Notes: generated from the sequence alone by a model not told the origin. A stretch of 64,000 bases of DNA from Panagrolaimus kolymaensis (GCA_028622995.1 JAJQJQ010000014.1:2108001-2172000); one strand, 5' to 3'; positions 40,701-51,048 are shown, numbered from the stretch's first letter. Translations and numbers: made by a program.

Positions 40701-41787
40701 ATATTTTATTCAAATTTTCTAACATTTTAGTGACACAGCCAAACACTTCCTTCAAGATGTGATAAATGGAGAGTCAACCGAATGTAAAAACTTTGAAGTC
40801 GCACTTCCACCTTTAATTATAAATCCACCCATCGCCCCAAAGAAAATAGTCATTCCATATTCAAGCGGCAGCAGCAGCATGTCAAACGGCAACAACAACA
40901 AAACTTCTGAAGATGAGGGATCCAGTGCTTTAACGGAAAATAATAAAAAATCAAAAAATTGTGATTGTAAAACTTTAATTTCAAAGAAATCTCTTCGTGA
41001 ATGTAATTGCTCACATCCATGGGATGCGGATATTAATGAAATGGCAATTAAAGCTGTTCAAGGTTTGTTTGTCTCTTTTTTCTCAATCTCGCTTTGCTAA
41101 AATTGGCAAATATTTTTTTTCGTGTCTCCAAAAATTTAAAACTTAAAAAAAAAATTCAAAAACTCCAATAAAAAAGCAACCAAAAATTTATTAATAATTT
41201 TTTCAGAACCCGTTGAAGAATGGTATAAATCCACTACGTTCCTTATTGCATTGGCTGCTCTGCAATTTGCCATTATCATCGCCTTGATTGGTTGTTATAT
41301 TCGAAAAACAAAGAAATCAAAAAAAGATAAATCATCAAAAAATAATTCTCGATCATCATCAAATTTTATAAATGCTTATGATCCATCTACTTCAGCAACA
41401 ACTTCAGCTACAACTTTACCAAAAATGCCGAGACCTTCATCCATTACAAAACTTTCTCCATCCAATGTTGGCGGAAATTTAGGCCACCATTATCCTGGAA
41501 TGTATTATTCTATGCCTTATTCACCCGCCGCCACCACTTCAAGTGGAGGAGGAGATTTTGAACCATTTGAAAAAATTCATACCACCTCCGGCGACACCAA
41601 CAATATTATCCATGTAAATGTGAATGACCCGGGTTATGCGAGTGGGTCATTGGGAAGTAAATCTGGAAGTGATGTGGTAGCAACTTTGGAAGGTTCATCT
41701 CAACCTACTATTACTAATCACAAACATCATCCATTTAATCCATATTTAAGTGGAGGAAGTTCAACTTCTAGTTCAACCACTGCTTAA
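34728..41787 (+). CDS. Class 1 transmembrane semaphorin (Sema1a-like)
   Basis: Eight coding exons: 34728-34875, 37221-37311, 37937-38298, 38985-39127, 39182-39589, 40055-40584, 40731-41062 and 41207-41787, giving 864 residues in one frame. Residues 1-27 are a signal peptide. The sema domain follows, with recognisable YGNHFIVGGA, RVFSINEKTNDILICGTYAFKP, YFFFREKAVE, ARVCKNDKGG and YDFLSHSVICAF blocks. A PSI module at about 532-560 has CEKYNNCKTCMEARDPYCGW. There is no Ig domain before the single membrane span at about 681-702, after which comes KTKKSKKDK and a Ser/Thr/Gly-rich cytoplasmic tail. That plan is class 1 and matches plexin-binding axon-guidance semaphorins of invertebrates (nematode smp-1/smp-2 type). 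Introns 1 (2.3 kb) and 2-3 are long for this window, which fits a developmentally regulated gene. Confidence 0.93.
37718..37815 (-). repeat. GC-rich insert in semaphorin intron 2
   Basis: About 95 bp of balanced base composition inside AT-rich intron. On the minus strand it reads TGTAACGCTAGGAGGCGTGG, then a TATATAAG box, then CTCCC...GGGAG able to form a small hairpin. It could be a fragment of a mobile element (LTR-like U3 with TATA) or a regulatory element. It has no splice sites that fit the semaphorin frame. Confidence 0.35.
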
Positions 41788-43400
41788 TAATTTGAAAGAT
41801 TTAGAACATTTTATTACCAAAAATGTTTTTTAAGATGGCTATGATTCTTAGGTGGTTGCTAAACAAATTACATATTTGGATTTTGATTTTGATTTTTGAT
41901 TTTTTTTTCTTTGCTGATCTCAAAGCTTGCTCAACTTAAAATTTATTTTACATTTTTTTATACATGCAAGTGCCATATCATTCTCATGGGTTCAAAAATA
42001 TACATACATATTAATTATATTCAATAATAATCTCCGATAAAATTTCAGAAGATGCATTTTTTTTTTGAAAAAAAGTGTTTCCGGTGTTTGTTGTTGACTA
42101 TCACATTTTTATACCTTTTTTATTATTATTAAAATTTACTAAACTTTTCCGTTTTTCCATTTTTTCTTCATTTTTTAAAAATAATTCGACAATTTTTTTT
42201 CTTCTTATTTTTTTCTTTCTTGCCATATAAAAAAATTTTCCATTTGAAAGTATTAGTTTATTTAATGAATGATTTTTCTTTCCTTTTTTTATTGTACGAA
42301 TTTTTTGTTCAAAGAATTGTTTTTGCTTTTTTGCGGGTCATTTATTTTTTTTTGTTGTTGTAAAAAAGTTATCAATAAAATAAAATTAAAAAAAACTTGA
42401 AAATTAAATTATTGCACCACATTAAAAAAATTCGTCTAAATTAGTAAATTTTTGAACTTTGACAAGCAATCGATTTATTTATGGCCATGCATGTCATCTG
42501 TTTTTTTTTTACTTTCGCTTCGTCAATTCTTTCTTTCGTCTTTGTTTTGACCCCTCAGTTTAAGAAAAAAAGAAAACAATGCAAAGAAAAGGCGGACTAT
42601 TTGTTTGACCATAAAAGCAAACGCCTTCAACCATCTCTTCTTTTTGATTTTCATCGTTTGTATAGATATTTTGATAACATTTTTTTCTTCATTTAATGCT
42701 AATTTTTCGTTCAACAAAAATTACGATCTCGAACTCTCAAAAAAAGTTTTTTGGAACTTCGCCAATTATTTCGCATTGAATAAAAGGTTTTTAAGGCGCT
42801 TTCAGTGTCGTTAAAATCCATTAAATTTGGTAGTTATTTTTTACAATCAAAAAATTAAATATCGTTAATAACTTTAAAAAAAATTATTTTCTTGTGATTT
42901 GCAAAACAATAAGAGTCATGAATCTTGAATATGCATTTTTTGTTATCGATAGTTTTAGTTAATAACATTCTTTTACGAAATGTTTTTTCTTTTTTGTTAT
43001 CAATATTATTATATTTTTCATGTAGTCAACCACATGCGTTTTAATGACAAATAAAAATAACAATGTGATTGACTGATTAATAAAAAACACAAAAACAAAA
43101 TAAAAGTTGAAAAAGAAAGATGGTCAACAACCCACGTGACCCATATATGCGCATCATTTCAAAAACCTGCAGTGGAAAAGTTAACTTTTCTTTAAAAAAA
43201 ATTACTTTAAAAAAGTTAATCAACACCAAACACAAAAAAGAGAGATGGAAACACGTTTCTATTTCGGTTCGAAAAAAAAATTTATTATGAAATACAGAAG
43301 AAAAAAGAAATTTAAAAAAGTATAAAAAGCAACCAATTGTTTTTTATTAGTCAAAATTCCTTTTATTTTGATCTTTATTTTGTTTATTGAAAAAAAAAAG
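41788..43400. promoter_or_regulatory. Intergenic region with TATA box for the small gene at 43401
   Basis: The semaphorin 3' end is followed by T-rich spacer (AATAAAATAAAA near 42376 is a possible polyadenylation site). GTATAAAAAG at about 43320-43329 is a good TATA box, 72-80 bp before the next ATG. Nothing else was recognised. Confidence 0.45.
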
Positions 43401-43580
43401 ATGAAAGTAATAAATTTATTTTTGGTTTATTTTTTATTAATAATTTTGACAATGTTCCAAATATCGAATGCTCAACTTTTTGGTATGAATGATCCCGGTA
43501 ATATCGCCCTTGGTGGATATAATCCCATTGCAACTTTTTGGATTTCTTGCACATCTCATAATTGTGGCAGGGGGAAATAA
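43401..43580 (+). CDS. Small secreted peptide, 59 residues
   Basis: The start MKVINLFLVYFLLIILTMFQ is a strong signal peptide, likely cleaved after ISNA. The mature part of about 35 residues begins QLFGMNDPGNIALGG and ends CTSHNCGRGK, with two cysteines that could pair. A TATA box sits upstream at 43320. It ends about where the reverse-transcriptase sequence begins in another frame, so its C-terminus may have been replaced by that insertion. No family recognised. Confidence 0.5.
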   Translation: MKVINLFLVYFLLIILTMFQISNAQLFGMNDPGNIALGGYNPIATFWISCTSHNCGRGK

Positions 43581-43599
43581 TATTTTTATCGTACTGTGT

Positions 43600-44552
43600 T
43601 TTATAATATCAAAATTTTATGTTCACTTTCATAATTATTGCAACATCCAACAAAATCGTTCAAACCAAAAAACATATTGGTCAATCGATAACAGCTTAAA
43701 TGTCCTTAACAACCTTCCAAAAAATGCTAATAAACTTCATTTATTTACTGTTGATTTTAGCAGCCTTTTCACTAACCTACCGCATACAATAATCAAAAAA
43801 TATATTACAAACTTAGTGGAAAAATGCTTTAGTAACAGCGGGAAAAGATACATCAACGTGGGATATCAAAAATGTTACTACACAGATTGCGAAAACAAAG
43901 CCAGAACCCTTGAGAAAGAGGACATTATTTACATTATTGATATAATCCTCAAAAATTCATACGCAAAATATGGCAACAAACTTTTCCAACAAATTAATGG
44001 CATCCCACAAGGAAACAATGCATCTCCACTGTTAGCTGACCTTACATTAACGATGATGGAATATGAATTCTTAAATAACAAACAAAATGCTAATAAACTC
44101 AAAGGATTAACTAATGCCTCTAGATATATGGATGACATATTAGTCTTACATTCTCCACAATTTGACTTTAAGACAATAGCCAAGAAATATACCATAATAG
44201 CCTCGAGCTTGAACAAACAAATTCAAATCCAACTAAAGTTTGTTTCTTAGATCTCGAAATTGAAATTGCCAATAATAAAATGGAAACAAAATTATACAAC
44301 AAAACTAACGATTACAATTTTGATGTAATAAGATACTCTCACTACACTTCAAATATCCCAAAACTTTATAAAAACAGCATAATCTCGGGAGAAACTTTAA
44401 GGACAGCTAGAATATCTTCTAACAAAAAACATTTCGAGGAGAGTTCAACAAATATTGAAAGCCATCTCATAAAAAGTGGATACTCAAACTCAATAATTAA
44501 AAAGTTCAAAAATAAAACCTTAATAAAAAACAACTTCAACAACTTTTTATAA
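43600..44552 (+). pseudogene. Reverse transcriptase of the retroelement, frameshifted and lacking its N-terminal part
   Basis: RT motifs are clear: FTVDFSSLFTNLPH (motif A region), QINGIPQGNNASPLLADL (motif B) and RYMDDILV (motif C, the catalytic Asp pair). The frame stops at 44248-44250. The conserved continuation FLDLEIEI, YSHYTSNIP and ISGETLRTARISS, then HLIKSGYS, lies one nucleotide out of frame and runs to 44552. A single indel near 44205 explains this. The sequence before motif A is short, so fingers and any upstream domain are missing. FLDLEI and the GE-x-LR-x-x-R-x-S block are typical of PLE-like and related RTs. The copy is inactive. Confidence 0.8.
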
Positions 44553-44742
44553 AACAATTACAAAAAATTCTTTAAACGAACTCAATCTCTTCACAAATTT
44601 TCCCGCTCCTTTTCAAACAAAAAATAAAATACTGTTCTCTTTCATTCTTTCAACTTTTATCGATTCTCTCTTTTCTCATTTTTTCTTTTTTTCTTCTTCA
44701 ACTTTTTTATCAAATCAAATGGAACAACTTCAAAAGTCCGGT

Positions 44743-44819
44743 CCCTGCTGATGAGACTAGCCGGCAAAAATATAAATAAAAGTAACAACACGTTACAGGG
44801 AATAATTAGTCGAAAACGT
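44743..44819 (+). ncRNA. Hammerhead ribozyme core in permuted strand order
   Basis: In order: CCCTG (44743-44747, stem I 5' strand), CTGATGA (44748-44754, core), GACTA (44755-44759, stem II 5'), a 30-nt loop, ACGTT (44790-44794, stem III 3'), A (44795, cleavage base, a UA site), CAGGG (44796-44800, stem I 3'), a 6-nt spacer, TAGTC (44807-44811, stem II 3'), GAA (44812-44814) and AACGT (44815-44819, stem III 5'). Each stem is 5 perfect base pairs and all junction nucleotides match the hammerhead consensus. In one copy the strands cross, so a working fold would need two copies in tandem or in trans. A hairpin GTAAC...GTTAC (44782-44795) could hide the cleavage strand. Activity is inferred. Confidence 0.55.
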
Positions 44820-44852
44820 AAGTAAGTTTAAAAACAATATCCACCTTTTTAC

Positions 44853-44957
44853 ATCACTGTGTAAGTGATCAAGGGAAACTTACTCTTTCTTGTACAAAGA
44901 AAATAAGTTTCACGGATATTAACTTTCGTTCATCTTTGTACAAAGGATAACGAAAGT
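44853..44957 (+). repeat. Three consecutive hairpins in the retroelement tail
   Basis: Hairpin 1 is ATCACT/AGTGAT (44853-44869). Hairpin 2 is GAAACTTA/TAAGTTTC (44875-44911) with an inner TTTCTT...AAAGAAA stem. Hairpin 3 is ACTTTCGTT/AACGAAAGT (44922-44957). Hairpins 2 and 3 share a TTGTACAAAG apex. The spacing and shared apex suggest a structured RNA end recognised by the element's protein. Confidence 0.6.
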
Positions 44958-45138
44958 GTCATTATAAAAACAAAAAATAACTTTAACAAAACCTTCAAAA
45001 ATGGAACTCAAACATTATTTCAAACTTTTCTCTATCTTCACAAGATTTAAGTTCGAAATCAGCTAAAGAAATAAATATTATATTATATTTCAACGTTTAA
45101 CACATCAAAAACAAAAAGTAATAAACTAAAAAACTCAC

Positions 45139-45262
45139 GATAAATACGTTCAGTATAATTCTTTGTTGTACATTCTACATTCAATAAACATTCATTTCTA
45201 TAACCATAAATATAACAGGTGATTGAAGTAAAAACAGCCAAAAAAAACGACGACGACCTTCA
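45139..45262 (-). pseudogene. Orphan first exon of the ten-cysteine secreted family (family L)
   Basis: On the minus strand, ATG at 45262 begins a signal-peptide sequence like that of the genes at 58.9 and 61.8 kb, and CTTKNY matches them exactly. The frame breaks at a run of eight T (seven would keep it), the same lesion as in the copy at 63.0 kb. A GTGAGT donor follows at 45138, but the next exons of the family are absent; the retroelement tail lies there instead. Confidence 0.6.
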
Positions 45263-45534
45263 TCTTTAACGAAAAATTTAGCACAAATGAAACACTTCCT
45301 TGAAAGGAGAAAAGCACGATGAATGAAACAATAAAAAAGTGGGCTTTCTAAAATTTTCAAGCAAAGTTGATCGAAAAAAAATCCATGCAAATTTTTGCTT
45401 GTTTCAATGTCATTTTTTGCAAATTAATTTTTTCATAAAATGTTTCAAAATTTAAAATAAATTTATTACAGAGAAATTTAAGTTTCACTAAGATTTTGGA
45501 ATTTTTATAACAATTTTATAGCAATAAAAGATCT

Positions 45535-45650
45535 AAAGTAAGAAAATGATAAGGTATTCTACAAAATTCTGAATGAAAAAAATTTTATAATGTTTGTTTG
45601 AATTTAAAATTTAGAAGATGTGATTGCAGCGCCTCCCTCGTAAGTTTAGA
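45535..45650 (-). pseudogene. 3'-terminal fragment of a family T membrane-protein gene
   Basis: Aligns with the end of the gene at 49677-51048: GGAAITSSKF then a stop at 45604-45606 matches LGAAITFSKS-stop. The downstream flank (AAAGTAAGAAAATGATAAGG against AAAGTAAGAAGATAATGATC, then TTTTGCAAAATTC-like sequence) also matches. No other exons remain. Confidence 0.55.
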
Positions 45651-46066
45651 AAAATACGTGGGCTTCTTTTCTTCAAAAATAATTTTGAATTCAAATTTTA
45701 CAAACAATGAAAAATGCAACATTTTCATTTTTCATTAAGAAAAATAAAAGGTTAAGATACTGTAAAATTTGCGTGAGACTCTTCTGTTTTCTCACTTTCA
45801 AATTATATACTTATACGCAATCTTTGCACGGATGTTTTTGTCCATATTTTTTTTTTGTATTTATAAATAAAGTTTTATATTTAAAAAATAAAGGATTTAA
45901 ATTTTTTTTATTTTTCTCCAAAACTACAATTTTTAAGAATATATGAGACAAACAATAATACAAAACAAAATAAAAAAAAAGTTTCTTATCCCTGGAATTT
46001 TTAATGCTTTTTAGAAAAATTAAAAAAATTAAGTTCATTTTATTCTTTATCCACGAAACTTTTACC

Positions 46067-47191
46067 ATGAGTTCTAATTCTTCAACATTTTCTTTTTCTT
46101 CTTTTGGAAGCTTAAATTGGAATATAAGCAAGGAATTTACAAATAATTTAAAAGCAGTTACAAATTGGATAAATAATGTTGGAGTATTTTTTGAAATAAC
46201 CTTTATTATATTCTTTTTGTCCCAACTTTTAAATTCCAAATCTCAATACCATACACCATATTTTGTAATTTTTACATTTGGGTGTAGTTTTCATGCAATA
46301 CCTAAATGCTTCCTTCTTGGATATAGTTATATTAGCTCTTCATTTTTTCAATACTTTACGACTCCGTTTCAATGGTATCAAGGAAATTTCAATGCCATGG
46401 GTAATACTATACTTGCTTTAAATCGATTTACAGCTATCGTATTTTATTATAAATTTAATCAGATTTGGACAAAGCGAAATACTTCATTTATTTGTGTTAT
46501 TTTACTTTTATATCCATTTTTGATTGAACTTTATAAACCTCAACGACTTTTATGCAATATTATAAGCAACAATTTTTGTTCTGATACAATTCTCCAATCA
46601 TATAGCATAACCACATTTGATTTAATGCTTTTACCTACCCTTAATTTAGCTAATGCCATAACTTCAAATATTCTTTGTTTCATCGCAGCATTTTGTCAAT
46701 TATTTCGGAGTAAACAATTTCAAGTAAAAATTCAACGATTTGAATTAATTTTATTGGCCCAATCATTTCTTTCTTCTCTTTGTCTAGTATTATCTTCAAC
46801 TTTTTCATGGCTTTCGGTTATGAATACAGTAAAAGAAAATTCAACAACTAAAGGTCCAGAAGCTATACGAATTATAAATTTACAATTGGCTTTAACTAGC
46901 ATCAGTAATATTCTTTATACATTTTACCATTATTCAAGCTTGATTTTATTATTTTCTCTTTCGTAAGTGTCTTAAAATTTTTTGTCTAAAGCATTTTTGT
47001 TGGAAAATTTTTTTGACTTTCACTTTATTTAAATAATATTTTTTAGAAGTGTATTTCGACAAAAATATTTATGTTTTTATAAATTGAATTACATTTTTTA
47101 TTTTCTTCCTTGGAACAAATTTCACCCATCATCCATTTCCAACATTTCAAACATTAATGCAGCACGTTCAGCTATCATAATTGTTAACTAA
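46067..47191 (+). CDS. Serpentine (seven-transmembrane) receptor, nematode chemoreceptor type
   Basis: Two exons, 46067-46962 and 47047-47191, give 346 residues. About seven hydrophobic spans alternate with short polar loops, from VFFEITFIIFFL near residue 45 to the last span ending LILLFSLS at about 298. The GNTILALNRFTAIVF stretch at the third span is characteristic of nematode srg/srv-like receptors. The tail ends in NINAARSAIIIVN after the last span. Such receptors act in sensory neurons, and the ligand is unknown. The start was chosen at 46067 because the preceding in-frame residues are Lys/Phe-rich and lack the usual extracellular N-terminus. Exact family (srg, srv, srsx) is uncertain. 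Confidence 0.82.
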
Positions 47192-48757
47192 TCGAAATCA
47201 AAAAAAAAATAATTTCCCCCTTTTTTTGGCGTTAGAAGTTTATAAATATGTAAATTATTAATTTTAGTTTTTATTATTATTTTGAGTTGTTTAAAAATTT
47301 TTGATTATAAATTTAGATTTATTTACAAACACATTTTTTTAGTCATTTTTTATTTTCTTTCACATGGGCTTGATTCTTTATTTCAAATTCCACAATGCGT
47401 TAAGGGAATAAAAATAATTTTTAAAAAACACAAACTCTTTTTTTTGTCTAATAAAAAAAATGGCCTTTAATTTTATTTATTTTTCTTGAAAAGATGTATT
47501 TTGTTTTATCATTTTTTGTAGTAAAAATTTTTTTTATGATGATGTACTATTAAGTCAAAGTCTGCATTAAAGCATTGTACTCTAGGACTATTGATAAAAA
47601 TTAGGATAGGAACTCAAGTCTCTCTTATCTTTTTTTTTTCATGAATTCTTTTGACATCAATAAAACACATTAAAGAGGACCGACCACACATAAAGTTTTG
47701 ATGTTTTTTTAGCCAAAACCAAAAAAATATTTTATCAAGGGCTCATTAAAAACATATACTTTAATTTCATTTTGTACTCATGAACTCACATGTTTTTTTT
47801 TTTTTGGTAAAAAATTATACCGAAACATTTAACGATTAAATATGCCTTTTAAAAATATTAACATAATATGACAAACACATGGATTTCATCTTTTTATTTA
47901 ATTACAAATTTTGTTGATGTTAAATTTTCATGTGAATTCTCAATAAAGCATATATAGGTTATAATAAAAGCTCAGATGCAATCATGACTTAACAAGAAAT
48001 AATTATTAAAGTTGGTGATACTATATAATTGGCGAACAACTGCTACGGGGCCAAAATTGTCCATAATATAGTACAAAAGCCTTGATGTTGGTTTATATTA
48101 TATTAGAGCTATCATAAATGGATAAATAAATATGAAAAAACAAATAACTGTCAAATTTCTTTTTTTTTCTTTCTCAAAGCCAACCATAAATTTGAATATA
48201 TAAAAAAAATAAAATAGCCTAAAAATGATTTAACGCAAGTAAAGTGTTTTTTTTTATTTATAAAGAACCAAAGTTTCCTTGATATCCTTGAAATATGAGC
48301 CTATGAGATGGGGCTGGATATTAATAAATTTGTAAGTCGAACACAGCACCTACTTAGATGAGATTTGGAATGGCATTGCCTCAGATACATGGGTGGAAAT
48401 AATTTTATTATTTTTTTAATTATTTGCAAAAAAACTTAAAAATACGAATTTTTTGTTGTCTAAAAACTTATTTTCTCTGTAAAAAAAATTTGATGCTAAC
48501 ATAAGTTTCACTAGTAGTCGTGTTCCAATATTGTTAAACATATCAATGCTTTTAAAGAAATTGTATATAGCAATTGGTTTAAAAAAAAAAGTGAATTAAT
48601 TTTTCAAGTCTTTTTCATTTCCATATTGTTCTTTTGATTTATATTTGATTGTATAAAAAATAATAGAAAAAGAATTTTTTCAGCATTAAGAAACAAACGA
48701 AAAAAAACACACCATGATTTTTTTTTCTGTTCTTTGTTATCTATGAGAATAAAAAAA
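47192..48757. other. Intergenic spacer
   Basis: AT-rich with no coding signal. A short tract at 48295-48400 is less homopolymeric, but I found no feature in it. Confidence 0.35.
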
Positions 48758-48839
48758 CTGGGTGGTCTTCATTTATTTTACATACATTAAAAACGTGTAA
48801 AAGTGCAGCCTTATCTTTCAATATAAATAGACCACCCAG
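48758..48839. promoter_or_regulatory. TATA-box promoter flanked by a 10-bp inverted repeat
   Basis: CTGGGTGGTC (48758-48767) and GACCACCCAG (48830-48839) are perfect inverted repeats. The TATA box TATAAATA (48822-48829) abuts the right arm, 75-82 bp before the ATG at 48904. This could be a dimeric regulator site or a small inverted-repeat insertion. Confidence 0.5.
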
Positions 48840-48903
48840 AAAGTTTGTGAAGCATTCATTATCATCAATCAACTTTCTTTTTAACTGTTAGTTTAAAAAA
48901 AAT

Positions 48904-49203
48904 ATGAAGCTTCTTATTCTCTTTGCTGCATTGTCTTGCTTTGTTTTAAGCATTTCAGCAGAATGTCCACAAAATAATTGGACATGTATTATTAATGGAA
49001 TCTGCATTCCTAAGCTTTGGCGATGTGATGGAGAATGCGATTGCGGAGACGGGGATTGCAGCGATGAAGCAGATTGCCCACCGAAACCCATGTTGTTCAA
49101 TAAAATTCGTAACAACGAAAATCGAATCGCTAAAAATAATATCCTCTTAGACGAAATTGTCAAAAATCAAATCAACAAAGATCAAGTCGTTGTTAATCCA
49201 TAA
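48904..49203 (+). CDS. Secreted protein with one LDL-receptor class A module
   Basis: Single exon, 99 residues. [19 protein letters not shown] is a signal peptide. Residues about 21-59 form an LDLa module: it opens CPQNNWTC, has KLWRCDG in the middle and ends SDEADC with the acidic calcium-binding residues in place. Two additional cysteines sit inside the calcium loop (DGECDC and GDGDCSDE), making eight instead of six. The remaining 40 residues are polar with [13 protein letters not shown] and may be helical. It may bind a partner outside the cell; no enzyme domain is present. A strong promoter precedes it. Confidence 0.85.
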   Translation: MKLLILFAALSCFVLSISAECPQNNWTCIINGICIPKLWRCDGECDCGDGDCSDEADCPPKPMLFNKIRNNENRIAKNNILLDEIVKNQINKDQVVVNP

Positions 49204-49676
49204 AATACATGTTTCAAACTCAATTCCACTTTTCTTATTCGAAAAAGTTGGAAATAGTAAAAGGGTTTTTTTTTTAATAAATATTTACTCTGTACTTTTT
49301 ATTATGTTTAACTCTAACCATAAGATTTAAATGAAATTATGTATGGTGTATTTATTTATGAGTTCGTAAATTTTTTTTTTATAAATAAAAGCATTTAAAA
49401 TGATAGAAATTTCTTACCTGATTTAAGCATAGAAAAACAGTTCAACGCAGAAATGTGTAAAATTAGTCTCACTTTTTGTTGAAGGAAATTTTTTTAGTTT
49501 TTCTTTCTTTGTTGAATCTCCATACAGTGATTTTAATTTATTATACCGAATTAAAAAAATTTGTATGAAGATATAAAAGGTATGAAAAAAAAACAATTAA
49601 AGATCAAAAGTAAGAAGATAATGATCCGGTATTTTGCAAAATTCTATATGAAAATTTTTATAATGCTTCTTTGGCT

Positions 49677-51048
49677 TTAAGATTTGGAAAATGTAATTGC
49701 AGCACCAAGTAAATTTAGGAAAGAGCTGATGGTTAAAATTAAACCAAAAATACCAATAACAAAATGGATTACAACCACAGTAAATAAAGCGAAATCATCT
49801 GAGTCATGATAAAATGCATAATTTTTTGTATCCCAATGCATAGCTGAAAAAAAATGAAAGCTATGAAGTAATATTGAATAATTAAATTTCAGAAAGAAAA
49901 CCAAAAATTTTCTATCAATTTTTAATTTTATGAATAAAACTTACAGCTTGTTAAATGTCCTCGATTGAAAACGACCATAAAAACGATGGAGCAAAAAACC
50001 AAGTTTCGCAAAATAAAAATTGTCTAAAAAAAGCTTCCATCATTTTTTTCTCCATCAATAGCGCCTATATGAAACTAACATAACCAATAATTCCATGCAT
50101 ATAAAAAATCCATTTTTTAGTTAAAACTGCAACGATAGAAAACAAAATTAAAAATGCAGAAATAATATCGACGCTAGCAGCCAAAATTAAGGCATATCCA
50201 ATTAATTCTTCGCAATAAAGAATCCATCCAACTTCAATAAATAAAAAAATGCTAACACAAAAATTATATGCAAAAGTAAGCTTTGAATGTTCAAAAGTTA
50301 ATTTTTTAACAGCTTTTTTGGATGAAATTTCTTGATCAACATTGATTGGAAGTAACATAATTGCATCTTTACCAACCAAATTTTCAATTGTGTTATTTTT
50401 AATTTTGGATTCTTTAATAACATTTTGAGTTAAGAAAAATCCAAAAATTCCCATTAAAAGCATTGGAAAAGTTTGCAAAAATAAAATTTGATATTCTCTG
50501 ATTTCAAAGTAAAAAATTATTGTGACAATTGAAGAATCTAAAAAAACTTTTATATTTTTTATTTTGGTTTTTGTTTTAAACTCTTTTACCACTTCTATAA
50601 GTTCGACGACGACCAAGCAAAGTAAAAATGAAATACCATATAACCGCAAAATATCCCATAACGAAAGAACCCTAAAAAATCAAATCCAATAAATCTTTGA
50701 GGGTTTTGAATTCCACAGCTTTACTTAAATTTTTTAAATTTAATAAGAAAGTAACGTTTGAAAAACTTAAGTTTTTGCTTAATTTTTCTTTTGTTTCAAA
50801 AAAAAACTAAAAAGTGAACTCACAAATCCAAGTTTTCCACCATAATACCAAAGTCGATGCTTCAAAAAATAAGCAAAAACATTAAGTGAAACAAGTACAG
50901 TGATGAAAGAATTAAAATAAATAAATTTTGGCAAACGCTTTGCAAGGACAGAATCTTTGAGTGTACAAAATTTAATTTCATAAATGGTTAAAATTATGCA
51001 AACCAAAAATAGACATGTTAAAAGTAAATTCAAATTTCGTTGAATCAT
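49677..51048 (-). CDS. Family T multi-pass membrane protein, copy 1
   Basis: Five exons on the minus strand: 51048-50824, 50671-50590, 50537-50080, 50023-49945 and 49843-49677, giving 336 residues with intron phases 0, 1, 0, 1. About eight hydrophobic segments are visible, including LLLTCLFLVCIILTI at the start, FVMGYFAVIWYFIF and FVIGIFGLILTI near the end. A hydrophilic loop of about 60 residues (KESKIKNNTIENLV...) separates the halves. The start MIQRNLNLL aligns with MNGQKL of the other copies. No known family is recognised. It is the most diverged of the five tandem copies. Confidence 0.75.

Larger units (their letters stand above)
43590..44990 (+). mobile_element. 5'-truncated non-LTR/Penelope-like retroelement with structured tail
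   Basis: It comprises a broken reverse-transcriptase gene (43600-44552), about 180 bp of spacer with a T-rich stretch, a hammerhead-like core (44743-44819) and three hairpins (44853-44957). Neither target duplications nor a poly(A) tail could be fixed, so the limits are approximate. Penelope-like elements are the retroelements known to carry hammerhead motifs in their terminal repeats, which is the main reason for that assignment. No GIY-YIG endonuclease was seen. Confidence 0.55.

Noticed and set aside
43929..44216. Minus-strand open frame across the reverse transcriptase
   Set aside because: Antisense shadow of the RT coding sequence.
44743..44880. A contiguous, single-copy hammerhead using AAGGGA at 44872 as stem I partner and GATC as cleavage site
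   Set aside because: Stem III would have a mismatch next to the core and stem I a G-A at the junction; the permuted two-copy pairing is perfect in all three stems.
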